64,000 nt of DNA, taken from contig CM026422.1 in assembly GCA_014871385.1 (NCBI GenBank), positions 13,132,831 through 13,196,830 on the forward strand, given 5' to 3'. The position numbers and the translations under genes are program-made. The stretch comes from Ceratodon purpureus. Lineage: Eukaryota; Streptophyta; Bryopsida; Pseudoditrichales; Ditrichaceae. Shown here piece by piece: positions 11,443 through 22,164 of this stretch. The stretch's first letter is position 1. Each line of letters starts with the position of its first letter. The notes under the pieces are model-generated. The model did not search any database and was not told the origin of the DNA. It saw only the letters and a list, made by a program, of their open reading frames with translations.

Positions 11443-14400
11443 AGGATGGACTTGTTTCTTGTTGGAGAGAATCTTGTACAAGAAATGGTGGACTTTGGTC
11501 AAATTGGACAGAATGGAGTTCCGGTGGTGTTTGTGTGTCATGGGTTTGGTGGCTTGGTGGCTAAGCAGATTGTCGTTAGTGCAAAGAGTCGTTTTTCACA
11601 AGACAGAAAAGCTCAAAACCTCTTGCAAAATATTCGGGGTTTCAATTTCTATTCAACTCCCCATCGTGGATCAGTCCTGGCCGAATATCTTCATAATGCT
11701 AAGAGAGGGGGGAAGGGTCCCTTGTTGGCGAATATGCAAGTGTTAGACAAAGAAACAAGTCGCCTCAGTGAAGCCTTTGAGAAAGCTAAATACCCATCGT
11801 GGTATTTTGCATCGGCAGCCGAGACGCATGCAACATCGCAAGTAAGTAACAATGTGTTCGCCCTGGTTTCATCGTGTCTAAGAATGTTCCTGTTTCATTT
11901 TCGACCGCATAAGCAGATGGTGGTTGAAGAAGCATCTTCAAGATACGAAGATGGCAATTACCTTGCCTTGAGCGAAAACCACTCTGATATTGTTCGACCA
12001 AAAGCCAAGAACGATTCAAGTTACTTATTGTTGACTAAGTCGCTGAGGGAGGTCGTCAGGAGATTTGAGGTTAGCCTTGCTGTACGAGAAGAGAGCCTTG
12101 TGCCAGAGAGCTTTGTGAGATTGAAGGAACAAGAGGAGGCCATCAGACGATTGCTACAGGAAGTATCTATTGTAGGAGTGGTTGGCATGGGAGGTATCGG
12201 AAAGACGACGTTGGCAAAAGCTGTGTACCAGTCAATATGCAAGGATTTTGACAGGAGCAGTTACTTGGACGATGTGAAATCGAAGGCGAGCTTGGACGAA
12301 GTGTTGGTTACGCTGCTGCAAGATTTTAAAATCACGGATAGGACAGGTTCTATCGTACAGCTGAGTGCCTTGAAGGATTCCAAGGATGTTTTGCTTGAAG
12401 ACCTGAAGAAGTATGTGCAGCAGCACGAAGTGCTTGTGGTTGTGGATGATGTGGGGACAAAAGAGAACTTGGATCGCTTGCTGAAGGACATGGGATTCTT
12501 GACAGGAAACAAAGAGTCGAGGCTAATCGTCACTTGTAGAAATTGGCAGGTGCTGAAGGAATATGTACCCCTCGTTCAAAGATATGATATGGAGTTCATG
12601 AGTTCAGGCATGGATATTGAGCTGTTTTCATATCATGCATTCCAGGGAGCTAGAACTGTGGAGGAAAAGCGGCGAACACTACATGATTTTCTATCGAAGG
12701 ATTCCTCAGAACACTTGATGGAAAAGTTCGAAATTGTGTGTGGCGATGTTGTAAAGGCCTGCTGTGGATTGCCATTGAGCCTTGAAGTGATGGGTCGTTT
12801 CTTGGGAGGTTATCTGAAGGATGATCTATCGAGCGAGCAATGCTTAGATTGTTGGAAAGGAGCTTTGGAGAAATTGAAGAATGCTGAGCCTCTGGAAGGG
12901 GGAGATGACAATGATAAGCTGTGGAAGGTGTTGCAAATAAGCTATGATGCTCTGCGTGAGAATGAGCAAAACATGTTTTTGGATATTGCATGTTTCTTCT
13001 CTGATACAGTTCAGTATAGTGAGCAAACATTACTAAGGATATGGGGAGGCAAGCAATCAAAGTTGATTGAGTTGAGAAATTTGAAGGAACGATGCTTGGT
13101 GAAGATCAATAGGGAAGATGGAGTAGTGACCATGCATGACCAACTGCGTGATATGGGTCGCGGTGTTGTAAGAGGGCAAGGCCGCCTAAAGGTGAAGAAG
13201 ATGAGCAGGTTATGGGATTGCGAGGATGTGGGGAAGCTTCTACAAAGCAATGAGGTAGTTCCAAATCAAGTGTTTCTTGGATTGAATTTAGTTAATGGTT
13301 CTTGACTTTTAACAACACTTGCAAGAAGTCATTTTAATTATGTGTTTTCTGTTGTTGACTTTAGATAAAGTCTGAAGGGATAGAAGGCTTGTCATTATAC
13401 GGTTTGTCAATCCAAGAGGGGAGGATAATGTTGAATCATGGGATGAAAGGTGAACCTATTGAGACCAAAAAGAAGCATGTTAAATACAGCTTTAATTTGA
13501 ATTGTCCCAAAATGAGGTTGTTAAACTTGCAAATTGGTTATGAAGATGTCATTGAAGCCATCAACATCGAGGGTCCATCCCATGTGCAATGGTTGTGCTT
13601 AAGGAAATCAAGTATTTCTAAAGTACCAATCTTTTTGCAACAATGTAAGGAGTTGTGTGTTTTGGATATGAGGCAATGTTTTTGGTTGGAGAAACTTCCG
13701 AACACCATTGGCAAATTGGACAACTTATTGGAGCTCAATCTTTATCAATGCGAAAGGCTCACAAGTTTACCCGAGTCAATTGGCGAATTGGTGAAATTAT
13801 CCAAGCTTGACCTCTCTGGTTGTTTAGGCCTTACATGTCTACCGGAGTCCATTGGCAAATTGAGCAACTTGTTAAAGCTCCATCTTAATACCTGCGAAAG
13901 GCTCGCAAGTTTACCCAAGTCAATTGGAGAATTGGTGAAATTATCCAAGCTTGACCTCTCTTGGTGTTATTGCCTCACATGTTTACCGGAGTCCATTGGC
14001 AAATTGAGCAACTTGTTAGAGCTCAATCTTCAAGTATGCAAAAAGCTCTCAAGACTACCTGAGTCAATTGGAGAATTGGTGAAATTATCCAAGCTTGACC
14101 TCTCTCGTTGTTTAGGCTTTACATGTCTACCGGAGTCCATTGGCAAATTGAGCAACTTATTGCAGCTCAATCTTGATTATTGCGAAAGGCTCACAAGTTT
14201 ACCCGAGTCAATTGGCAAATTGGTGAAATTATCCAAGCTTGACCTCTCTTCAGGTTATTGCCTCACATGTCTACCGGAGTTCATTGGCAAATTGAGCAAC
14301 TTGTTGGAGCTCAATCTTCAAGGATGCAAAAAGCTCTCAAGACTACCTGAGACAATTGGAGAATTGGTGAAATTATCCAAGCTTGACCTCTCTGGTTGTT

Positions 14401-16226
14401 TAGGCCTTACATGTCTACCGGAGTCCATTGGCAAATTGAGCAGCTTATTGCAGCTCAATCTTCGACAATGCAAGGAGCTCTCAAGACTACCTGAGACAAC
14501 TGAAGAATTGGTGAAATTATCCAAGCTTGACCTCTCTTGGTGTTATTGCCTCACATGTTTACCGGAGTCCATTGGCAAATTGAGCAATTTATTGGAGCTC
14601 AATCTTCGACAATGCAAGGAGCTCTTAAGACTACCTGAGTCAATTGGGGAATTGGTGAAATTATCCAAGCTTAATCTCTCTTGGTGTGTCGGCTTTACAT
14701 GTCTACCGGAGTCCATTGGCAAATTGAGCAACTTATTGGAGCTCAATCTTCAAGGATGCAAAAAGCTCTCAAGACTACCTGAGACAATTGGAGAATTGGT
14801 GAAATTATCCAAGCTTGACCTCTCTTGTTGTTTAGGCCTTACATGTCTACCGGAGTCCATTGGCAAATTGAGCAACTTATTGCAGCTCAATCTTCGACAA
14901 TGCAAGGAGCTCTCAAGACTACCTGAGACAACTGAAGAATTGGTGAAATTATCCAAGCTTGACCTCTCTTGGTGTTATTGCCTCACATGTTTACCGGAGT
15001 CCATTGGCAAATTGAGCAATTTATTGGAGCTCAATCTTCGACAATGCAAGGAGCTCTTAAGACTACCTGAGTCAATTGGGGAATTGGTGAAATTATCCAA
15101 GCTTAATCTCTCTTGGTGTGTCGGCTTTACATGTCTACCGGAGTCCATTGGCAAATTGAGCAACTTATTGGAGCTCAATCTTCAAGAATGCAAAAAGCTC
15201 TCAAGACTACCTGAGTCAATTGGAGAATTGGTGAAATTATCCAAGCTTGACCTCTCTTGTTGTTTAGGCCTTACATGTCTACCGGAGGCCATTGGCAAAT
15301 TGAGCAACTTGTTGGAGCTCAATCTTCAAGGATGCAAAAAGCTCTCAAGACTACCTGAGACAATTGGAGAATTGGTGAAATTATCCAAGCTTGACCTCTC
15401 TTGGTGTTATTGCCTCACATGTTTACCGGAGTCCATTGGCAAATTGAGCAACTTGTTAGAGCTTAATCTTCAAGTATGCAAAAAGCTCTCAAGACTACCT
15501 GAGTCAATTGGGGAATTGGTGAAATTTTCCAAGCTTAATCTCTCTTGGTGTGTAGGCCTTACATGTCTACCGGAGTCCATTGGCAAATTGAGCAACTTGT
15601 TGGAGCTCAATCTTCAAGGATGCAAAAAGCTCTCAAGACTACCTGAGTCAATTGGAGAATTGGTGAAATTATCCAAGTTTGACCTCACTTCTTGTAAAGG
15701 CCTTACATGTTTACCGGAGTCCATTGGCAAATTGAGCAACTTATTGGAGCTCAACCTTTGGAGATGCATTGGGCTTATAAGACTACCAGATACATTTGGT
15801 AATCTAACCCAATTGCAGGTACTAGTGGTGAACTCGTGCGAAAATTTGGTGGAACTCCCTCAATCAGCAGGCCGTTTGTCGCAACTTCCTTCTTTAAATC
15901 TTTCTAACTGCCACAAATGGGATTGGATGAAGGCAAGTCAAATTTCTGTGCTGCACGAGCTGAAGCAGCATGGTTGCTCTGAAATTCTGCTTCCCGATGG
16001 AAGATCATATGATAGTAAATACTCTACCGAGTATTGTTCCTCTGGTAAGGCTGGTTGTGATGGTTGTGGCTTGAACCCGATTTCCACCAAGTGCTGGCAT
16101 TGCGACATTTGCCCTGAGTTTGATCTGTGTGAGTCATGCTACGAACGGAGACGTGAACTTGATCAGCTGCGCCGTCAATCGGAACACGTTGAAGACCACC
16201 CCATGACCGCCATCACAGTGTTGTGA
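11006..16226 (+). CDS. HNL-class NLR immune receptor: alpha/beta-hydrolase, NB-ARC, LRR, ZZ finger
   Basis: Predicted cytoplasmic immune receptor. Exons: 11006-11044 (MGEVKKKFTHGEP), 11206-13254 and 13365-16226, all joined in phase 0. Within exon 2, 11842-11916 is a likely further 75-bp in-frame intron. The protein is about 1624 aa if that is spliced out, 1649 if not. Domains: SERAC1-like alpha/beta hydrolase (residues about 15-290; VVFVHGLVDD, FYSTPHRGS, a possible catalytic His in SENHSDIV), NB-ARC (P-loop GMGGIGKTT near 340, kinase-2 VLVVVDDV, GLPL as CCGLPLSLE, RNBS-D-like LDIACFF, MHD as VTMHDQLRDMGR), a long LRR, and a ZZ finger (CDGC, then CDICPEFDLCESC). The nucleophile elbow reads CHGFGG where an active enzyme has HSxGG, so the hydrolase is probably inactive. 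The first exon was chosen because it gives a good donor, CCG|gtgagt, and is preserved in the upstream duplicate. HNL-type NLRs are known from bryophytes; the ZZ tail is unusual. Confidence 0.9.
11842..11916 (+). other. In-frame 75-bp intron or exitron inside the hydrolase domain
   Basis: A strong donor (CAA|gtaagt) and an acceptor (aagcag|ATG) bound 75 bp that are open in frame. Removing it joins ETHATSQ to MVVEEASSRY, which reads as a continuous hydrolase core. Keeping it adds 25 residues, including a hydrophobic VFALVSSCLRMFLF run. Both forms would be translatable. Confidence 0.6.
13833..15848 (+). repeat. LRR-coding tandem array, 14 units of exactly 144 bp
   Basis: Each unit begins at acatgtctaccggagtcc or a close variant (13833, 13977, 14121 and so on every 144 bp). 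It encodes two LRRs of 24 residues: TCLPESIGKLSNLLELNL and a SRLPESIGELVKLSKLDL type. There are no indels. A related unit precedes it (13689-13832), and the last unit is diverged. Within the array, 14320-14751 is repeated almost exactly as 14752-15183 (432 bp, three units). Confidence 0.95.
16050..16205 (+). other. ZZ-type zinc finger coding segment at the receptor C-terminus
   Basis: It reads CDGCGLNPISTKCWHC, then DICPEFDLCESC, with following histidines in SEHVEDHPM. Cysteine spacing and the FDLCxxC core are those of ZZ fingers, which bind two zinc ions and usually mediate protein or peptide recognition. It lies in the same exon and frame as the LRRs, with about 60 residues of linker and no stop or splice signal between. 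Confidence 0.85.
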
Positions 16227-18479
16227 AGTCCTGCTTTCGGTGACCCAGCCGACATGTTCTTGTAGACGACCTCTGCAAAATGACTCAATGGAGGACTTTC
16301 TTCCATACTTTTATTTGCTGAAAGTACTCTGGCTTCTCTTCGGTCTTGTTGCGATCCTGCTTCCCGGGGGAGCCTGCTCAAGTGGAATTTCAGTTCATTC
16401 CAAATGGTTTCAGGGCATTCAGAGTTGGAGAGGTGGCTCAAACACTTGGGCGCAGCCGATCCCAAGTACGGAGGCTTTGTTCTACCTGTTCTGGCGTGGA
16501 AAAGTATTACATCAAGTTACATTGCGAGTAGTTTTGGATCCTGGAGGTGTTGCTTCAGCATCGTAGGTTCCAGCTGAGGATGTAGGAGTCGTCGTATTGT
16601 GCCTGGTCTGAGCTCTATGTCCTGCTTCTAGAGCTTTACACGACAAGGCTGCACGACTCTTCATGAGCTTCTATTGGCTAGTAACATAGCTCTGCGGTGA
16701 GTACTCTTGGGCTGTTGTCCTTTTGTTGTTCGTAGGGCATTCAGCATAGTCTGCAATGTCATGCAGCTTGAAATGCATTGTCGACCAAGAAGCATAACGA
16801 GATATATCCAACATGGTTTCCAAGTAGACAATGTAGAGCTCTGCAAGATAGGATCAGTTGTTTTTTAATCAATTTAGGGACACCTGCTGTGTCGGGAACC
16901 CCCGGCCATGGCTGCTCAAATAAAGTACATTTGGGGCGACTCATTGTTCACAGGAGTGACGCGAATTGGAGCTATTTTTCATTTTCTTTGTAATTCAACA
17001 AGCTGATGAGGTGTGCACATGTGTCGAACGAGAGAAGCATAACTCCTGAAGTTCCAGACTTTCCAAGTTTCCTCATCTCTATGGAAATTCCTGGAACAGC
17101 TAAGACCCAAAAATAATTTATTGAAACCATTTTCGTGCTGTTTTTGCAGATAATTTGTTGGTGTTATACCGAACTCTTTCGCAGTCTCTTTTCATTCATA
17201 AATTCCACCTTGAATTCCTTACCTCCAAGTCTACTGCAATCCCTGGTACTAACCCTGGCGAAGATCGGCAACATATTGATGAAGCGTGCAATACAGACCT
17301 CCTCCGACCACAGCGTCCACCTCAATAATTAGCAACGCTTTCTTCTTATTGTCCATATATGCACCATCATGTCCAGTATTGTTGGCTAGCGAAGTCCGCG
17401 AGCACGTCCTCTACCAGCATAGCCAAGATCTGCTGGCGTTTCCCCATTTCTCTTCCTGTGCACGAGTACTTCTTTTCTTTGTGGAACCAAACCCTTGGCA
17501 GAGATGAGCATCACATTAATGCAACTCAATACACCTGCTCATGACATCGCATGCATTACATTAAAGCTCATATCGATCTTCATGTGCATCCTGTACCATA
17601 AAAAGCCTGCTTGCAACTATCAATTTCCACCACGGCAGTGAGTGACCCAATTCTTTCCTACGTTTTGAAGTTGAGACTGCGTCGTCTGATCAGCAGCGTT
17701 TTCTGAAGAATGGGATTTGCATGGTCAGTATATATACATAGTTTGTACATTTTATGTCGGAGGCAGCGATTCGTCCCCCACGCATGTTCGCTAAATCCAG
17801 GTTGAACTCACCTAGTATCAAGAGTTTTTGAGGCCTGAAGGTATCTCAAAGTGCTCCGATCAGGCAGAAGTGTTGCGACTTCATTTGTTGTGCTCTCCAC
17901 AGTCGCCATGCCCAATCCTTGCCTCCCACTTCCTTCCATCAATCTCATCGCTGCTCCTTCTGGTGCTACTCACAACTACAACTAGCCAACTTGCGAAGAG
18001 ACCGAATCTTGGAAAGAAGATTTGATGAGGTCAGATCTCCAAACAATGTTGGTCCGGAGGTGAGTCACTTTAAACTGGTTGGAGGTTACACGTGTGTCAA
18101 AGTTCTCCATTTTTATAATCTTCGAAGAAGCCAACAGCATGGTTCAAATGTATTGCTTCTTGCACCCAAATCATTTTATTGAAAATCTATTCCCCTTAGC
18201 TGCAGAATGATGGAGATGCGTGTGCTAAAGGATTCAAGTACAAGCATATTGATGATAATGCAATGTTTTTTATCCACTTGAAAAGCATGAACAGACAACC
18301 CACAGTTGAGACCACTACTAATTTGGATAGATAACGATATTGCAACTAAGGTTGAACTACCTCAGATGTCAAAATTCCTTGGTAAAACTTAGTAATTATG
18401 ATTTTCTTTCGTGATTTTCATTGTGAATCTGCATCATGTTCTGATTCTATGAAAACACTTTGTATGCAGCCGAGTTCCA
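16227..18479. other. Downstream stretch with no supported gene
   Basis: It follows the receptor stop codon and probably includes its 3' UTR. Several acceptor-like sites occur (for example tttttgcag near 17150), and the 5' part of the SERINC relic may extend into this interval, but no exon could be assigned with confidence. Confidence 0.4.
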
Positions 18480-20073
18480 CTGGTGCTGGTCTCAGTGACC
18501 TGCTATATCTTGATCTTCATTGGTCTAGTCTTGATGTATGTCTGGTTTACTCAACACGTTACATGCCGGCTGATTATCTTCTTCGTCACCTGGACCATGA
18601 TCTATTGGTTATTTTGATGATTGTTGTATCATTGCACTCCAAGGTAAGAATCGCCCTCCATTCCTTCTTACGTCGCAGTTCTTTAGTCGGCTCATCATAA
18701 ATTTTTGTCAAGTTTCATGAAAGAAACAAGTACCTTATAACCCAGCTATGCAACGAGAGAGTCCAGCGCTCTTGAGCATTTAACTAGTCCGTACCTCCGT
18801 TGTCATCTACCTTATTAATTTTTCTTGCGAAATTCAATTCACAGGTTTTAAGTGTCATAAAAGAAATAGATCCTGGAGTCCATCGAGCGGAATCACTTGG
18901 GTCACGCTGTGAACTCTGCAACCGATTGCTTCAATTCCGAATCATTCTCGGTATTTCTCCAACTCCTCTTTGGTTGCATCTATTCGTTTCTGGCGGATCA
19001 CCTTGGACGTATGCTTAATCAGAAGAGTTCCTAATTTTTAACTTTACTTGATAGTACAATGTGCACATATCATCTTTAGCAACCTACAAAGCTTTTTCTG
19101 ACCTATATTGGCACACCTGTATTGCACCCATATACATTTATCGCTTCTATGTGTCTTTTGTCCTTCATGATAAAGTTAAGCACCTGGTCCAAGCATTTGC
19201 TCCATGAAAACTTCTGAATAGCATGAAGCTGTATCATCACCTTTGGCACAATGTGGAACTAACAGCTTCTTTTTGCACTCCCAGTTCAAGAAGAGGGACG
19301 AAGTACAAGAGGATGAGAAGTTGCCTTACAACTACGGGTTCTTCCATTTTGTTTTCGCTATGGGCGGGCCATGTACTTCGTCACACTTTTTGTAGACTGG
19401 AATCTGCACCAAACTATGCACAAGTAAGGGTTCCCTTGCACTCGGTGCTATATTTTGTTCAATTTTACTTCTAGGCTTGAACAAAAGTGGATGTGGATTG
19501 CCGGGAGAGGTTATCATCGTTCATAGGTGACTTGTAGAACATGTGATATCCTTGATTTTGATGCCTTCTCTCTCAATCGAATATCTTCTTTTATATACTA
19601 AATGATTTAGTGTATTGATCTGATTGCAGATGGAGCATTGGCGTTGGTTGGACCAGTACTTGGGTTAAAATTGTATAGTAAGTCCCACTCTTCTCTACAT
19701 CTTGCTCTTAACCTCTTTTTTGGCTTCTGATTAGGTCGGTGATTCTGAGTTAGTTGCATTATTGGGTAGCTTGAGGTGAGTTTCTCATCTCAGGTTTTAG
19801 GCAACTACTTGTAGAGATGGAAGGAGTTGATTTCTACACTTCTCATTGTCAATGCTCTTGGCGTTTCTCTATGTTGACTAAAGCATGCTGAAACAAGTTG
19901 TTCCTGTGGTCTATTTCTCTTCAAATTCCATGTGTATTTGTTGATTTTGCTTGTTTCTTGCTGTAACATGATCATTTGATGGTATCCTAATGACCAAGCA
20001 TTTTCATTTTGTTTGTGCAGTTTGGACGATGGTAGGGCCCTTTTTGCTCAGGGATAGAGACTTCAGTACATAA
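18480..20073 (+). pseudogene. SERINC/TMS membrane-protein pseudogene, introns retained
   Basis: Four exon relics match the C-terminal half of plant SERINC (serine incorporator, multi-pass membrane) proteins. 18480-18643 reads RVPLVLVSVTCYILIFIGLV, then LMYVWF, LIIFFVTW and, after a frame change, LMIVVSLHSK. 19285-19423 reads FKKRDEVQEDEKLPYNYGFF and HFVFAMG, then after a one-base shift AMYFVTLFVDWNLH. 19630-19672 reads WSIGVGWTSTWVKI. 20021-20073 reads WTMVGPFLLRDRDFST followed by TAA. Exon relics keep acceptor and donor sites. In-frame TGA TGA near 18615 and the shift near 19365 break the frame. N-terminal exons were not found. Intron retention points to DNA-level duplication, not retrocopying. 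Confidence 0.8.
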
Positions 20074-20549
20074 ACAACCTGCGACGGTCTTGAGTCAGAA
20101 GCGGAGGCCTGAGCTGAAGAGAGTGAATTGTACGTATTAGTTTGTTTTTTTTTTCCTTTTTTTCTTTTTAGAGAATTTCTGAGTCTCAAGCCTCTAATTA
20201 CAGGGGATGTACCCAATTGATTTTGACCTATTAAACCACAAGTTTTTCTCTGGCTAGATAGGGATCCAATTTGTAGCTCCTTAGGGCCTCCCCTAGCCAG
20301 ATAGAGGAAATCTGATCTCGTTAATTCTGTTTCATGATATCTGGTCCTTTTCTTGAGTAAATACAAGGGATGAGAAGTATTCATGAATAATATACCATGA
20401 TTACTAACTATTGTTTTCAAAGCTCTTCAACAAATGATATACTGACCATGACACTACTTGACGGTGTAAGATATCCCTATGTAATATAAGTGTGACTTTG
20501 CCAATAATAAAAGTTCCCAAACCGTATATGCGTTTTGACATGACCTTAA

Positions 20550-20784
20550 CCCTTAAACGTCATATGCTTTCCTGATACCACTCCCAAAATCTCTTTTAAA
20601 CTCCATTTTAAGCATTATTCTATTTTTAATTTGCTTGAGCTCTATTCTAAGAAAGTATAGATCTCTTTTAAGGTGCTCAGTTTGACATTCTAAAAATCCA
20701 ATTTGGTATAATGGAGTGTAAGTTATGAGCAATATTCTCTCAAAAAAAAACCCAGCCCCTCGGCCTGGGTCTGACGTTTAAGGG
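20550..20784. mobile_element. TTAA-flanked MITE (piggyBac/Kolobok-like), copy B
   Basis: Perfect 13-bp inverted termini are cccttaaacgtca (20550-20562) and tgacgtttaaggg (20772-20784), directly flanked by TTAA at 20546-20549 and 20785-20788. The 235-bp interior is non-coding, with an A-run and a small hairpin (acccag/ctgggt) near the right end. The termini resemble those of the elements at 22-1051 and 48665-49282. Confidence 0.8.
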
Positions 20785-20788
20785 TTAA

Positions 20789-22164
20789 ATGTGTGAATGT
20801 TATGTGCACACAAGGCCATTCCATCATTGATACATTCCGTATCAAGCAAATCATGCAATTATCAAATACTAGCCGATCTCATTTGTACGAAGCGATGGAA
20901 TCCTCCACACAAGTAGCCGAAAACATAAGCCTTGTGGTGAGAGTCCAAGCAAAAGGCTGTCAAGTGTTCAAAGATGTTTCCAGCATTCTTGATTTCCGTT
21001 CCTATTAATGATACGAAACGAACAAGAAAAACTTTTGACGAAGTCCACGGGATGCCAACATCCGGGGCACGAAGTATACATCTTTTCGGAACATACGAAT
21101 CATGCTTACCGATCTCATGTAGTGCAACATTTTTCATTACATGCAGAACCTTCGAGATCATTCAATGAGAGGCAGACAACTGATTAGTCTCAAGTATAGT
21201 TTGATGTGGCCAAATGAATCATCTCTACTTTACAAGCCTCATAAACTACCATCGTGATCACCCAGCACAAGTGTATGACGGTTTGAAATCATCAGACTTA
21301 TCTGCAATCTACCGTGTACATGTGAAATTGCAGGACAGAGCGCTCGTCAATAGGAAATTAAGTCACAATATTACACTTACAGTAATAACGACGCTGGTAT
21401 CGTGCTCATGCGCCTGGAAAGACCAAGCTCTGGATCTTGAACTTTGAGGTCATAGTATTTCGAAGTTTCCTGCACAAATAGTGCAAGGTGTAAGTCCCTC
21501 ATTCTGCTGAGGCAGGGGAATGGGTCGAGATGAGATTTCTAAAATCTGTTCTGATAGTTCTGTTAGTTCGTACTCTCAATAGATGACTAAGCATTTAATC
21601 CGCCACTGCCGAAATTAATATTTCAGAAATATCGGTGAACAAATTGACACAAACAAGCTCGGTCCACCAAGATGAATAGAACAAGCGAATAATTTTAAAA
21701 AGTTCGAAGCTGCATCTTGAGGCATAGATGTTTCCATTCCCAAAACTGCAAACCGATTTCCCTCAAATATCGTAAAACACATACAGATTCTTTGCACTCA
21801 TCATCGTAATCTGTAAGATCTATGATCCCAAAATAACGTGAAGCCGTAGTGATAACAAATGTGCCGGTCGGTCATTTCTATGTACGAGCCTATCATCCAC
21901 TCGTTCCAGATCGGTTTCAGGGGTTCTGTAGGCGCAGCTGGCAAGGCAGATTAATCCCAAATCCTATCCGTGTCCAGATTCCATTAAGGACATGACAAGT
22001 GTATTGGAAAGGAGGTGCTCTGCAGAGCAACCACCGAGCTGTGATCCTTGACTAGCTATCTTACTGCACATATTGTCCATGAAACAGCGTGGCTTTCTCA
22101 AAACCACCATAAAACCTTATGTGGTTCCCAATCTTTACATTCGCTGAACTTCATCGTGCCCTAG
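20789..22164. other. Gene-free stretch, possibly 3' UTR of the minus-strand gene
   Basis: No exon with a family motif is seen on either strand. It lies downstream of the stop of the RSRC2-like gene on the minus strand and may contain its 3' untranslated region. Confidence 0.4.

Noticed and set aside
13389-16226. LRR-ZZ segment as a separate gene from the hydrolase-NB-ARC part
   Set aside because: A GT-AG intron at 13255-13364 joins both in phase, and the junction reads as a normal NB-ARC to LRR transition.
17135-17332. Possible extra SERINC exon starting IICWCYTELF after a good acceptor
   Set aside because: Only five or six residues resemble the family and the rest does not continue as a membrane segment.
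20862-21161. Minus-strand frame of 99 codons
   Set aside because: No recognisable motif, no splice context, and it lies in what is probably 3' UTR of the RSRC2-like gene.
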